This document shows, one piece after another, positions 9,736 to 20,701 of a stretch of DNA of 64,000 nt (positions are counted from its first letter, which is position 1; each line of letters starts with the position of its first letter). The notes beneath the pieces were generated by a model that worked only from the letters and a program-made list of their open reading frames with translations, made no database searches and was not told where the DNA came from. Both the position numbers and the translations under genes were made by a program. The DNA comes from Erinaceus europaeus (lineage: Eukaryota; Chordata; Mammalia; Eulipotyphla; Erinaceidae), in the NCBI RefSeq assembly GCF_950295315.1, contig NC_080172.1, positions 75,505,577-75,569,576 on the forward strand, read 5' to 3'.

Positions 9736-10193
9736 TTTTTATTTGCATATCACTGATAATCAGTTACTTAGAGCATTTTTTCATACATCTGTTGGCTTTT
9801 TTTTTTTTTGGATTTTGGGGAGGGTATTTATTTATTTATTTATTTATTTTTCCCCTCCAGGGTTATTGCTGGGCTCAGTGCCTGCACCATGAATCCACTG
9901 CTCCTGGAGGCCATTTTTCCCCCCTTTTTGTTGCCCTTGTTGTTGTAGCCTCATTATGGTTATTATTATTGCCATTGCTGATGTTGTTTGTTGTTGGATA
10001 GGACAGAGAGAAATGGAGAGAGGAGGGGAAGACAGAGAGGGGGAGAGAAAGATAGACACCTGCAGACCAGCTTCACCGCCTATGAAGCGACTCCCCTGCA
10101 GGTGGGGAGCCGTGGGCTCAAACCGGGATTATTATGCCTGTCCCTGCGCTTTGTGCCACATGCGCTTAACCCACTGCGCCACCGCCCGACCCC
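9736..10193 (-). mobile_element. SINE-A long plus short L1-like flank
   Basis: SINE body 9855-10193 (module CCTGGAGGCC at left, head GCCACCGCCCGACCCC at right). The 9740-9800 part (TTTGCATATCACTGATAATC) is L1-like. Target words TGTAAATTTCTTTTT stand at 9721 and 10194. Confidence 0.85.
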
Positions 10194-10208
10194 TGTAAAT
10201 TTCTTTTT

Positions 10209-10470
10209 TTTTTTTTTTTATTAATTTTCCCTTTTGTTGTCTTTTTATTGTTGTTGTAGTTATTGATATTGTCAATGTTAGATAGGACAGAGAAATGGAG
10301 AGAGGAGGGGAAGACAGAGAGGAAGAGAAAGACACCTGCAGACCTGCTTCACCGCCTGTGAAGCAACTCCCCTGCAGGTGGGGAGCCGGGGGCTTGAACC
10401 GGGATCCTTATATAGGTCCTTAAGCTTCGCCTCATGTGTGCTTAACCCACTGTGCTACCACCTGACTCCC
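10209..10470 (-). mobile_element. SINE-A with TSD
   Basis: TSD TGTAAATTTCTTTTT at 10194-10208 and 10471-10485, reusing the target of the previous SINE. Confidence 0.9.
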
Positions 10471-10485
10471 TGTAAATTTCTTTTT

Positions 10486-10910
10486 AAGTAAAAGAATATA
10501 TACTTGTAACCACTTTGAAATTTTCTAATTGGATAGAAAATATTTATTGCTCACTGAACAGTCTGAAAGCAAATAATTTAGTTTTTATGTAAATAGATAC
10601 ACTTTTATATGCATATTTCATCAGTATTTGTTATTTATAAGGTGATTACATAATTATAATAATAAACACAACTAACTTAAATGGGTCTGGGTAAATATCC
10701 ATTGCCTCTTGATAATCCATTAATGCACCTAGTAAGCAGAAATGCATAAGCACACTTAAGAATACACTGTTATCTACCAAAGGTCAGCATGCTGGTTTTT
10801 TTTTAATGGGATTATGTGTCATTTCTTGAACCTCAAAATTAGGCATGTTATTTTTTAACAGCCACAATTAATGTTTTTTTCTTTCAAACTGATCATAGCT
10901 TGAATTTTTA
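10486..10910. other. Intron without recognised elements
   Basis: AT-rich CCDC18 intron; nothing recognised. Confidence 0.5.
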
Positions 10911-11245
10911 ATCTTTTTAAAAAAATTTTATTTATAAAATGGAAATATTGATAAGACTACAGGATAAGAGGGGTACATTTCCACACATTGTTCACCCCTA
11001 GAGCTCCATATCCAATTCCCTCCCTTGATAGCTTCCCTGTTCTTTATCCCTCTGGGAGTATGGACCTAGGATCATTGTGGGGTGCAGAAGGTGGAAGGTC
11101 TGACTTCTGTAATTGCTCTCCACTGAACATGGGTGTTGTTAGGTGGATCCATACTCAACAGCCTGACTCTCTCTTTCCCTAATGCGGCAGGGCTCTGGGG
11201 AGGCAGGGCTCCAAGACACAGGGTGGGGTCATCTGCCCAGGGTTT
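10911..11245 (-). mobile_element. E1 element
   Basis: TTTATTTATAAAATGGAAATATTG end, CTCTGGGAGTATGGACC and GGGGTCATCTGCCCAGGG landmarks. Confidence 0.75.
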
Positions 11246-11282
11246 TTATTGAATAGTTTACTTTATACAAAGTGTTGGTTAG

Positions 11283-11400
11283 GGCAGGGGGTAAATAGCA
11301 TAATGGTTATGCAGAAAGACTCATGCCCAAGGCTCCAAAGTCCCAGGTTCTGTTTCCCCACCACCACCACAAGCCAGAGCTGAGCAGTGCTCTGGTAAAC
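11283..11400 (+). mobile_element. SINE-C
   Basis: GGTAAATAGCATAATGGTTATGC head and AGCTGAGCAGTGCTCTGGT end. Confidence 0.88.
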
Positions 11401-11454
11401 ACACACACTCCCTCCCCCCCACCAACTGGTTAACACACACACACACACACACAC
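11398..11454 (+). repeat. (CA)n microsatellite, interrupted
   Basis: Two ACAC runs separated by TCCCTCCCCCCC, at the tail of the SINE-C. Confidence 0.9.
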
Positions 11455-11770
11455 TCTTGATTGGTTAGTGACCTTCTGTTAGAGTATCACAGTACACAAT
11501 ATACGAACATTTTCCCATTAGTAGCCTCTTAAATGTTTAGATTTTAAAGTGTTCTTACCATTTAATGTTAACATCATATTTGTGTGTTTACATAGCATAA
11601 ATGATTGATTCAAAAACCTTTATAAATATAAATACCTTTATAAATATATTGTATTGATTTAGCTATGATAATCACACAATCTAGCTTTATATTCTTATAT
11701 AGTATTTTGCTTTTTAAGACTACTTCCAGGATCATTTCTGTAGTTCCTTACAATATTATTGTTTTTTAAG

Positions 11771-11908
11771 GAAGCTCATGGAAACCATTTAGCTGAAGAA
11801 CTGGGGGCTTCTCAGATACGTGAAGCTCATTTAGAGGCAAAAATGCAAGCAGAAATTAAGAAACTGTCAGCAGAAGTAGAATCTCTTAAAGAAGCTTACA
11901 ATATGGAA
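11771..11908 (+). CDS. CCDC18: CCDC18 coding exon (coiled coil)
   Basis: Acceptor TTGTTTTTTAAG ends at 11770; donor GTAAGG starts at 11909. Length 138 bases, 46 codons, phase 0. It begins [20 protein letters not shown] and ends LKEAYNME. Mostly helical and charged, with two early glycines that may mark a short break in the coil. An E2-type LINE fragment begins only about 12 bases after the donor. No start codon track would find this exon on its own; it is recognised from the conserved protein and the splice sites. Confidence 0.92.
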
Positions 11909-11920
11909 GTAAGGGCATTG

Positions 11921-12285
11921 TTTTATTAGTGATTTAATATTGATTTACAAAATTATAAGATAACAGGGGTATAATTCCACACCTTTCCCACCATCAGAGT
12001 TCTGTGTCCCCATTTCCTCCAGTGGAAATTGCATTAGTTCTCCCAAGATCACAGATATGGGTTGACTACTATTTCTATAAATATATATATATACATATAT
12101 ATATATATTTGCCCATATTTTTTCTATGATCCTGCCTTCCCTTTCTCAGTCACACTTAACTACTTCTGAGTGTCCTTCCTATTTTTCCCTCCTCTTCTCT
12201 CAATGGGTCCTAATGGAATTGGAGTTCAGAACCCTCTGGTCATCTTCTAACATTTACCCCTCTGGGATATGGACCAAAATTTGTA
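11921..12285 (-). mobile_element. E2 element with internal (TA)n
   Basis: TTAGTGATTTAATATTGATT start and CTCTGGGATATGGACCAAAA end; AT dinucleotide run near 12079-12110. Confidence 0.8.
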
Positions 12286-12461
12286 AAGACAAATTTAATT
12301 TTCTTCTTTATTCCTTGCTAACTTATCTAGACAAAAATATGACTAGCTCTTAACTGTTCACTATAGTAACATATTTGTGGTCTTTGTTGCTAGTATCCTA
12401 TAAGCAGGTAAATATATATGCAGTGAGCTAAACTACAATAAAGTTAAGAATTTGAAATCTT

Positions 12462-12620
12462 GGAGCTGAGGATAATTTACCCAGTAAGGAGCCTGCCTTG
12501 TTATGCATGTGTCCTAGGCTTGAGTGCCAGTACTACATGAGTTGCCATGTCACAGCAGGAAATTCCAATGCTGTGGTATTCCCACCCCTTCTCTCTGTGT
12601 CTATCTGATGTACAAAAAAA
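12462..12620 (+). mobile_element. SINE-F
   Basis: GGAGCTGAGGATAATTTACC head side, AGGCTTGAGTGCCAGTAC box B region, then CCCCTTCTCTCTGTGTC. Confidence 0.55.
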
Positions 12621-13080
12621 TGGAAAAAAGTCACTATGGGCATGGCAAAATCTTACATAGCACACACAAAAAGCTAGAATGCTTGAACCAGGCAGTGCGG
12701 TGGAACCAGATCTCAGTTCATTACTGACACTCATGTGACTTTAGACAGTTTGACATCTTTCTTTAAAATGGGTGTACTGTTTCTATCTTATACAACTGGA
12801 CAGAATTAAATGAATTTATAATATTGTAGGTCTTAGATAAAAACTGGGCACTACATTATCAGCATCATCAGCTGTAAGAACACTTGCTAAAAATAAGAGG
12901 TGTTTAATAATCAAGTTTAACAGCTTCATGAGTTGTGAATCAGTAATGTTCTGTAATTACCAATATTTGTTCTGATAGTAAGTTAAAAAGGAAACGCTAG
13001 ACCTTGAGATTTTGCTTAATATTATTGTCACAGTGCCCTGAACCCTCATAGCCTCATAGAAGTGGGCAATAGTAGCTCTT
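12620..13080. other. Intron without recognised elements
   Basis: AT-rich, unique-looking CCDC18 intron. Confidence 0.5.
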
Positions 13081-13084
13081 AGAG

Positions 13085-13162
13085 TTTATTTCTGTATATA
13101 TATTGATATATATTTGCCCTTTTTTTCTATCGTTTTGCCTTTCTTCCCTTCTTTCTTCCCTT

Positions 13163-13193
<31 letters not shown>

Positions 13194-13575
13194 TTCTTTC
13201 ACCAGAGCACTGCTCAGCTCTGGCTAATGGAGGTGCAGGGGATTGAACCTGGAACTGTGTGTGGAACCTCACAGGCATAAGAGTCTATTTGCATGACCAT
13301 TATGCTATCTACCCCTCCCCCCTTCTCTCCTTTCTAAATCACACCACCTATTACTACTTCAAAATGCCCTTTTTTCCTCTTCACTCTCCAGGTCCTGATG
13401 GAACTGGAGTTCAGAGCCCTCTGGTCATCTTCCCCTATCATTTCTCCTTCTCTGGGAGTATGGACCAAATTTCTTTTTGGGGTGCAGAAGGTGGTAGTTC
13501 TGACTTCTGTAATTCCTTCTTTGCTGGACATGGGTATTTGGCAGGTCAATCCATACCCCTTGCCTGTTTTTACCT
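13085..13575 (-). mobile_element. E2 element split by SINE-C
   Basis: Block AGGTCCTGATGGAACTGGAG and GGAGTATGGACCAAATTTC match other E2 copies; SINE-C at 13199-13322 interrupts. Confidence 0.75.
13199..13322 (-). mobile_element. SINE-C nested in E2
   Basis: ACCAGAGCACTGCTCAGCTC to ACCATTATGCTATCTACCC. Confidence 0.88.
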
Positions 13576-13577
13576 AT

Positions 13578-13798
13578 CTTTTTTTTTTTTTTAATTTATT
13601 TACTTAGTATTGGATAGAGACGGAAATTGCGAAGGGAGGGGGGAGATACAGAGGGAAAGAGACAGAGAGACACCTGCAGCCCTGATTCACCACTCCTGAA
13701 GCTTTGTTCCTGCAGGTAGGGACCAGGGCCTTGAAGAACCCAGGTCCTTGTGCACTGTAATGTGTGTGCTTAACCAGGTTACCACCACCTGTCCCCCT
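13578..13798 (-). mobile_element. SINE-B
   Basis: TATTGGATAGAGACGGAAAT tail side, ACCTGCAG, head ACCACCACCTGTCCCC. Confidence 0.88.
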
Positions 13799-13946
13799 CA
13801 TTTCTTTTTTTAAAACTTTTTTAAAAACTACATTTGAAGATACTATCTAAAGCTTATGTGTAAGATCTAAATAAATGACTTATGGTGTTCTAATAAAGCT
13901 TTTTGTAAGTGGTATGAGTTCTCAATACTCTTAAAAATATTTATTC

Positions 13947-14237
13947 AGAGGGCCGGGCAGTGGTGCACAGGGTTAAGTGCACATAGTATAAAGCGCAAAG
14001 ACCCACTCAAGAATCCCAGTTCGATCCCCTGGCTCCCCACCTGCATGGGGGTCACTTCACAAGTGGTGAAGTAGGTCTGTCGGTGTCTTTTTTCCTCTCT
14101 TATCTTCTCCTCTCTGTTTGTTTCTGCCCTATCCAGCAAAAAACAAAAAGAAAAGAAAAGAAAAAAAGTAGCCTCCAGGATCAGTGGATTCATAGGGCTG
14201 GCACTGAGCTCCAGCAATAACCCTGGAGGCAAAATAT
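13947..14237 (+). mobile_element. SINE-A long
   Basis: GGGCCGGGCAGTGGTGCACAG head; module GCCTCCAGGATCAGTGG...CCCTGGAGGC. Confidence 0.88.
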
Positions 14238-14408
14238 ATATTTGATAGGGCTGAGAGACATTGAGAGGAGAGAGCTGGAAAAGGAGAGAGACACACCTGC
14301 CCCACGACTTCACCAACTGTGAATCTTCCCTCTACAGGTGGGGGTTTGAACCCAGGTCCTTGCACATTATAATGCATATTCTCAACTAGGTGTGCCACTG
14401 CCCAGCCC
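14238..14408 (-). mobile_element. SINE-B, tail-to-tail with previous SINE
   Basis: TTTGATAGGGCTGAGAGACA, box B GGTTTGAACCC, head GCCACTGCCCAGCCCC. Confidence 0.85.
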
Positions 14409-14647
14409 CTTCTCAATACCTTTATAGTAAACTCATTTCTAGAGAGTCTAGTGACTTCATTGGGACAAACTAGTGGAGCCATGGTCACCATATCATGCTG
14501 AAATGCATTTAGATTTAAATCTCTGAAAACATGTCTGCAAAACAAAATACATTTGTAAAATAAATACAATCCTCAGACCAAAAGTTTGCAACTCTTGGTC
14601 TTTAGAAAATATGAGTGTTATTGAATTCAGCATAATTAATTGATATT

Positions 14648-14775
14648 AGCTGATCCAGAGCCTTCTGGTCATCTTCCTCTATCATTTACCCCTTCTGGGA
14701 ATGTGGACTAAAATTCTTTTTGAGATGCAGAAGGAAGGAGTTCTGGCTTCTGTAATTGCTTCTCCTCTTTCCTTC
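14648..14775 (-). mobile_element. E2 fragment
   Basis: CAGAGCCTTCTGGTCATCTTC and GGAATGTGGACTAAAATTC. Confidence 0.6.
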
Positions 14776-14971
14776 AGAGTCCAAGTAGTCCTAGACAACT
14801 GAGAAATGTGACCATATCTTTAACGCCATTCACTTTCCTTCCTCCTCTTCTACACATATTAGCATTTTGAAGCAGATCCGAGACATCATTATTTCAGCTA
14901 TAAACATTGTAATAATTATCTCTGAAAGTTACAGGCTATTTTTATAAAACATAATCACAATACCATGATTA

Positions 14972-15182
14972 TGGGGCCAGGTGGTGGTGTACCTAGTTGA
15001 GTGCACATTGCAATTTGCAAGGACCCGGATTCAAGCCCCCAGTACCCACCTGCAGGGGGAAAGCTTTGCAAGTGGTAAAGTAGTGCTGCAGGTGTCTCTC
15101 TTTTTCTTTCCCTCTCCCTCTATCCTCTCAATTTCTGGCTGTCTCTACCCAATAAATAGAGATAATAAAAAAATAAAAAACA
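14972..15182 (+). mobile_element. SINE-B
   Basis: GGGGCCAGGTGGTGGTGTACC head; end CTGTCTCTACCCAATAAAT. Confidence 0.9.
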
Positions 15183-15219
15183 TTGCGATGATTACACCTA
15201 AAACTTAACAGTTAATTCC

Positions 15220-15432
15220 TTTTTTTTTTAATCTTTATTTATTGATTTTGAATAGAGACAGAGAAATTGTGAGGGGAGGGGATATAGTGCAGAAGAGAGA
15301 CAGAGAGACACCTGCAGACCTGCTTCACCACTTGTTAAGCTTTCCCCCTGCAGGTGGGGGCCAGGGACTTGAACCCGGATCCTTGTGCACTGTAATGTGT
15401 GCGCTTAACCAGGTGCGCCACCACCTGGCCCT
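15220..15432 (-). mobile_element. SINE-B with TSD
   Basis: TSD GTTAATTCCTTTTTT on both sides; near-consensus head GCGCCACCACCTGGCCC. Confidence 0.92.
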
Positions 15433-15442
15433 TGTTAATTCC

Positions 15443-15607
15443 TTTTTTAAAAATTATTTATTTATTTATTCATGAGAAAGAAAGGAGAGAGAGAGGAAAA
15501 AAAAAAAAAAACAGACATCACTCTGATATATGTGCTGCCGGGGAATGAACTCAGGACCTCATGGTTGAGAATCCAATGCTTTATCCACTGTGCCGCCTCC
15601 TGAACCA
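15443..15607 (-). mobile_element. SINE-D
   Basis: GGGGAATGAACTCAGGACCTC and ATGCTTTATCCACTGTGCCG; ACAGTTAATTC recurs at its head side. Confidence 0.85.
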
Positions 15608-15884
15608 TGACAGTTAATTCATCAAATGCAGTCATTGCAGATTTTCCCAATTGTCAGGAATATGTCTTTATAGTTAATTTGTTCAAACAGTATACAAAGA
15701 CAGTCCATAGTATTTTAATTGTTGGTAAGTATGTTAAGACTATTATTTGTGGAGAAATCAAATATTTGTAACTATGAGCAAACTTTGTTTCCATTTAAGT
15801 GGAAGTGGAAAGTATTAAATGTTGTTGAAATCAATTCCACCCTATTTATTACTCTTTTCCTTTTCCATTATTGGAACTATATAG

Positions 15885-16085
15885 ATGATTTCGCATCAAG
15901 AAAGCCATACAAAGTGGAAGATTTCTGCTGACTCTCAAAAGACTTCTGTTCAACAACTCAATGAACAGTTAGAGAAAGCAAAACTGGAATTAGAAGAAGC
16001 TCAAGACACTGTAAGCAGTTTGCACCAACAAGTTCAAGATAGGAATGAAGTAATTGAAGCTACAAATGAAGCATTACTTATTAAA
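15885..16085 (+). CDS. CCDC18: CCDC18 coding exon (coiled coil)
   Basis: Acceptor AACTATATAG ends at 15884; donor GTAAGT starts at 16086. 201 bases, 67 codons, phase 0 both sides. It begins [19 protein letters not shown] and ends [12 protein letters not shown]. The ATG at the exon start is internal methionine, not a translation start. The stretch [20 protein letters not shown] has clear heptads; the exon is the last wholly coiled-coil segment. The reading frame stays open past the donor for about 76 codons, which could be reached by intron retention but has no conserved look. Confidence 0.93.
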
Positions 16086-16235
16086 GTAAGTAAACATGTA
16101 AAAATACATAAAGTAAACATATGGCTTATTTTCAGATCCTTATATGACAAAATATTGGCTTCTTTGAATAAGAAGCATTTTACTTATAAAATGGTGAATT
16201 TAGGAAATTTTTATAAGAGCTTTATAGGTGTTCAA

Positions 16236-16239
<4 letters not shown>

Positions 16240-16271
<32 letters not shown>

Positions 16272-16381
16272 AGAGCATTGCTCAGCTCTGGTTTATGGTG
16301 GTTCAGGCATTGAACCTGGGATTTTGGAGCCTCAGGCATGAGAGTCTCTTTGCATAACCATTATGCTATCTACCCCCACCC
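16240..16381 (-). mobile_element. SINE-C with long poly(T)
   Basis: About 29 T, then ACCAGAGCATTGCTCAGC; head CATAACCATTATGCTATC. Confidence 0.88.
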
Positions 16382-16591
16382 TTCCCAAACTTATTTTATA
16401 GGAAAGTTTAAGTTCAAATCTTTAAGCAGATTTCAACTTTATAATATGGTGTTACTGTGTCCCCATGCTACATATTAGTTTTTTTTAAATTAATGATTAA
16501 TAATGATTAACAAGATTGTGGGATAAGAGGGGTACATTTTCATACAGTTCCCACCACCAGAGTTCTGTATCCAAACCCTCCATTGGAAGGT

Positions 16592-16593
16592 TT

Positions 16594-16661
<68 letters not shown>

Positions 16662-16664
16662 TCA
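16592..16664 (+). repeat. (TTTC)n microsatellite
   Basis: About 18 near-perfect units at the poly(A) end of the adjacent - strand SINE-A. Confidence 0.95.
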
Positions 16665-16952
16665 GTGGAGGCCATTTTTCCCTTTTTGTTGCCCCTGCTG
16701 TTGTTATTTTGTCATTGCTGCTGTTGTTGGATAGGACAGAGAGAAATGGAGGAGGAGGAGAAGACAGAGAGGGGGAGAGAAAGACACACCTGCAGACCTG
16801 CTTCACCGCTTGTGAAGTGACCCCCCTGTCACTTCCTGTGGGGAACCAGGGGCTGGAACTGGGATCCTTACAGCAGCCCTTGGGCTTCATGCCATGTGTG
16901 CTTAACCCACTGTGTTATGTGTGCTTAACACGCTGCGCTATGGCCCAGCCCT
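16665..16952 (-). mobile_element. SINE-A long
   Basis: Module GGAGGCCATTTTTCCC at left; the head region carries a local duplication GTGTGCTTAACCCACTGTGTTAT/GTGTGCTTAACACGCTG. Confidence 0.85.
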
Positions 16953-18152
16953 CAGATTTTCTGTTCTTTATCTCTGGGAGTACGGACCAAAATTCTTTAT
17001 AGGGGGCAGAGGGTAGGAATCTGACTTCTGTACTTGCTTCTCTGCTGAACATGGACATTGCCATGTCAACCCATACCCCCAGCCTGTTTCTATCTTTCCC
17101 ACATGGGATAGAACTCTAGGGAGGGGAGGTTCCAGTATACATTGCCCAGGGAAGTCAGGTTGACATCATGGTAGCATCTGCAACATGGTGGCTAAAAAAC
17201 ATTTAAGATATAGAGCAGAAAAATTATTTAATAATCAGGAACCTAAAGGTAAGAATATAGTAGATGAGATTTGGGGTCTTCATGTTGGAAGAAACTAGGA
17301 AGTCTATTTTAGGTATATTCCAAGGGGCCCATGACTTTACTGATTTTTGCCTGAGCCTGACAGCTAACATGCAGGTGGGCTAAAAGTATAGTGTGGGAAG
17401 ATGGTGTCAGAATTGAGAATAGGACTACAAAGCTGGATCAGGGCAGAGAATAGCTCCCAAATATGGGGAAAGTACATGATTATGTTAACTGTAAACCCCA
17501 TCAAGCTGACCTAGGGCCCATATCTTTTCATATTTAGAAAAAGCGCCTGTCAGTATGAACTCACATCCCATGGTCACAGCTAGGAACATTCTAGGCTGCA
17601 CGCATTTCAGAACCAGTCTTCCTCAAGTGGCAGAGTACATTGACCCAGCCCCCCTTCGGAGAGTGGGACAGTTTCTACCATTGTTGTTCTACACTGAGGG
17701 CAAAGTCTTATAAAGGCCCACAGAGGATTTATGATATTGTCCCTGATGGAAATGACCAGTGCTGATGGAGAGAGGGATCTGTTAGTTGTCTAGGTCCATC
17801 ATATCTATGTGGGAATCCAGGGATCCCCTTACAAGAGCCCTACATGATGGGGTGGACTGATAGTGACCAAAAGGGCCATCAAAGTATGCCAGTCTCTTGC
17901 CCTTATCCAGCTTTTGTAGTCCTTACTTTATCTGACACAGTTGGATTTAGAGTGATTGAGGGAAATAAAATAGGAAGTAGGAGAGGAGGGTACCTAGGCC
18001 TAATTAGAAAATATTAGATTAAGTACTTTATGATGTCTTTTTAGGTCTTTGTACTTGCTTGCTGCACTTAATATTTAAGTGTATTCACTGCAAACTATTG
18101 CATACTTTTATACTTTTACTTTAAGATATATATATATCTTATATATCTTAGA

Positions 18153-18214
18153 TATATGGGGGTCTTGAACCCTGGTCCTTGCATATTGTAACAGGTGCGT
18201 TCAGCCTGGTCCCT
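18153..18214 (-). mobile_element. SINE-B head fragment
   Basis: GGTCTTGAACCCTGGTCCTTG to CAGCCTGGTCCC; body missing. Confidence 0.6.
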
Positions 18215-18231
18215 CAAGCTATTAATTTTTT

Positions 18232-18505
18232 ATTTATTTATTTTCCCTTTTGTTGCCCTTTTTTAAAAATTGTTGTTGTAGTTATTATTGTTGTTGTTAT
18301 TGATGTCGTCATTGTTGGATAGGACAGAGAGAAATGGAGAGAGGAGGGGAAGACAGAGAGGAGGAGAGAAAGACAGACACCTGCAGACCTTGTGAAGCGA
18401 CTCCCCTGCAGGTGGGGAGCTGGGGGCTTGAACCAGGATCCTTATGCTGGTCCTTGCGCTTCGTGCCACATGCACTTAACCCACTGCACTACTGCCCGAC
18501 TCCCC
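18232..18505 (-). mobile_element. SINE-A with TSD
   Basis: TSD AAGCTATTAATTTTT on both sides; head CTACTGCCCGACTCCCC. Confidence 0.92.
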
Positions 18506-18837
18506 CAAGCTATTAATTTTTACACAGCAAGAGAAAGTGAGTAAAGTACACGGAATAGAGAGTAACAATCTGGAATAGAACATGTCTACACCCAAAACTG
18601 ATTTCTTCATTACAAATTGTAAGTTACACGAAAAATAAAATGCAGCAAGCTGCTCATTCTCCTGTTTAGTTTCAGATCTTACCCCCTCCATTTTCACTAT
18701 TCTACTCTGTAGTTTACAGGTGACCTAAGGCAATAACATATTATTTAAAAGAAATTAATACTGTCATGAAGGTGGCAAACTTTTAAAGGCAAATCTGCTT
18801 TTCATGAAATTCCTTAATATAGCTTAATTATATTTCA

Positions 18838-19034
18838 AGTGGGGACACACCTGATTGAGTGCACAGTACACACGGGACCAGGTTCAAGCCCCCGATCCCT
18901 ACCTGCAGGAAGAAGCTTTGCAAGTGGTAAAGCAGGGCTGCAGGTGTCACTGTCTCTCTTCCTCTCTATCTGCCTCTTCCCTCTCAATTTCTGACTGTCT
19001 CTATCGAATAAATAAATAAAGATAATTTTTAAAG
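18838..19034 (+). mobile_element. SINE-B
   Basis: ACACACCTGATTGAGTGC head (first bases lost), CTATCGAATAAATAAATAAA end. Confidence 0.85.
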
Positions 19035-19245
19035 GGGGTAAAAAGAAATTATATATATATTTAAGTGAATGTGTATGATTGTTCCAAAATGAAGTGTTTT
19101 AGTAGATTCTGAAAATCTCCTAAGTGTTATAAGAATAGTTTTTGTACTGAAATATGAAAGTTGACTTAGATAACTTTTAAGAATCTTCTAAGTAATTCAC
19201 TCATTTAACTAAACATATTGAACACATATACCAATTTTTCTGCAG

Positions 19246-19713
19246 GAATCAGAATTAACCAGACTACAAGCCAAAATTTCTGGACATGAAAGAGCAGGAG
19301 AAATGAAGTTTCTACCAGGCCCATTTACATCTCCAACAGAAATTATGCCTGATATTCAAAATCCAAAATTTGCTAAACATTCTAACACATCTTTTTTCAA
19401 GTGTAGGAAACTACGTCGTTCTATTAGTGCCAGTGACCTTAGTTACAGAACTCATAGTGATGAAGATCTTTCTCAAGAATTGCTACATGACTTAAAAAAA
19501 ATGCATTTAGAACAACCTTCAGCATTAGCAGAAAGCCAGAAAGAGCTTACTTATGCCCAGCCAAACTCACTTAAAGCTCTCACATATGTAATAGAAGATG
19601 ATAGTTCTGAAACTAATGATTTCAATACACTTAGTGGAATGTTAAGATACATAAACAAAGAAGTGAGATTATTTAAAAAATCTTCTATGCAAACAGTTGC
19701 TGGTTTAACTCAG
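19246..19713 (+). CDS. CCDC18: CCDC18 coding exon, C-terminal tail
   Basis: Acceptor TTTTTCTGCAG ends at 19245; donor GTATGT starts at 19714. 468 bases, 156 codons, phase 0. The first 16 or so residues ([16 protein letters not shown]) finish the coiled coil. The rest is a non-coiled tail: a proline-containing segment ([15 protein letters not shown]), a basic-serine motif [16 protein letters not shown] that looks like a phosphorylation site for basophilic kinases (inference), an acidic helix around [19 protein letters not shown], and a conserved stretch near the end, [17 protein letters not shown]. No frameshift or stop, so the gene is intact here. Confidence 0.95.
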
Positions 19714-20336
19714 GTATGTACTTCATATGTTAAAAAAAAGTCATAATAATCTGTGCCCACTGAATAGCATCATTTCTTGGAGAAAAATCCGAGTACTTAA
19801 GTGAAAACGTCCCATTGGGTGATATACACAAAAGTTGCAATATTCATTGTGAGTTTAGAATGCTGTCACCCCACATAATAGATAAACAGGTGGCTCAGGA
19901 GTAGGACATGTGCCTATCCTGTGTCATTTGGCTTCCATCCCTGACACTGCATGAGAGATCAACAAAGACAAAAAACGACTTTATGGATGGTGGAAAGTGC
20001 TTTGGTTTCTCTTTCTCTAAAACGCTGATAAGTATAATAGATATTGAACTTGGGAAGTGCCTTAGCAATAAGCAAAGGAGGCCTGGACTTGATCTTCAAA
20101 ATTATGTGTTATACTCAACTAAAATATATACACTGTGTTAATAAAACTTATTTAAAAAAAAAAACACTGGAAATGAGCAGATTAGGAGGCATGAGGAATC
20201 AAGATCTGATTTTAGATATATTAAATTTGAAGCTTCTATTGGATGTACTTTGGCATACATTTTACTTGTGCTGAGCCATCTCTTGAGTCCCCATAGTTTT
20301 TAATTGACTAAGCATTTCTTACTTTTTTCTTTCCTT

Positions 20337-20612
20337 TTTTTGTTTGCTACCAAACCTATCGCTGGGGCCTGGTGCCTGCATGACATTTATTAATTTATTT
20401 ATTCCCTTTTGTTGCCCTTGTTGCTTTATTGTTGTGGTTATTATTGTTGTCATTGTTGGATAGGACAGAGAGAAATGGAGAGAGGAGGGGAAGACAGAGG
20501 AGGAGAGAAAGATAGACACCTGCAGACCTGCTTCACCACTTGTGAAGTGACTCCACTGCAAGTGGGGAGCTGGGGGCTCGAACCGGGAGCCTTACACCAG
20601 TCCTTACTCTGG
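20337..20612 (-). mobile_element. SINE-A, head truncated
   Basis: ATCGCTGGGGCCTGGTGCC is a decayed 3' module; box B GGGCTCGAACCGG; stops before the head. Confidence 0.8.
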
Positions 20613-20681
20613 TAGACTTTTAAATGCTTAATCAACATAAGGTGATTTAAAATACTAATCTATTATTTTGTATTGTTCCAG

Positions 20682-20696
20682 GGAGAAAATTTGTAA
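20682..20696 (+). CDS. CCDC18: CCDC18 last coding exon (four codons and stop)
   Basis: Acceptor TATTGTTCCAG ends at 20681. The exon adds GGA GAA AAT TTG TAA, Gly-Glu-Asn-Leu-stop, in phase with the previous exon, which ends in Gln. Known CCDC18 proteins end in the same Gln-Gly-Glu-Asn plus one hydrophobic residue, which makes this tiny coding segment convincing despite its size. The 3' UTR follows. An ATTAAA at 20696-20701 overlaps the stop codon, with T/G-rich sequence 25-45 bases on; further AATAAA words occur only in the SINE tail near 21226. Confidence 0.88.
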   Translation, partial: GENL

Positions 20697-20701
20697 TTAA
20701 A
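20696..20701 (+). promoter_or_regulatory. CCDC18: Candidate poly(A) signal ATTAAA at CCDC18 stop
   Basis: ATTAAA is the commonest variant poly(A) hexamer. It overlaps the last base of the TAA, and TTTTTGG/TGCTGGTTT downstream could be the GU-rich element. If used, the 3' UTR would be about 20-30 bases, which is short; a downstream signal is equally possible. Confidence 0.3.

Larger units (their letters stand above)
16476..18150 (-). mobile_element. E2 element, long copy
   Basis: From the T-rich end through GGAGTACGGACCAAAATTC, GCCTGAGCCTGACAGC, AAGTGGCAGAGTACATTG, TTTTGTAGTCCTTACTTTA to ATTCACTGCAAACTATTGC. Interrupted by a microsatellite and a SINE-A (16592-16952). No coding frame. Confidence 0.65.

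Noticed and set aside
16086..16313. Open frame continuing past the donor of exon 15885-16085
   Set aside because: A strong GTAAGT donor follows the conserved protein and the next exon joins in phase.
16540..16890. Long Lys/Glu or Phe/Leu/Ser frames over the TTTC tract
   Set aside because: Microsatellite translation inside a retroposon.
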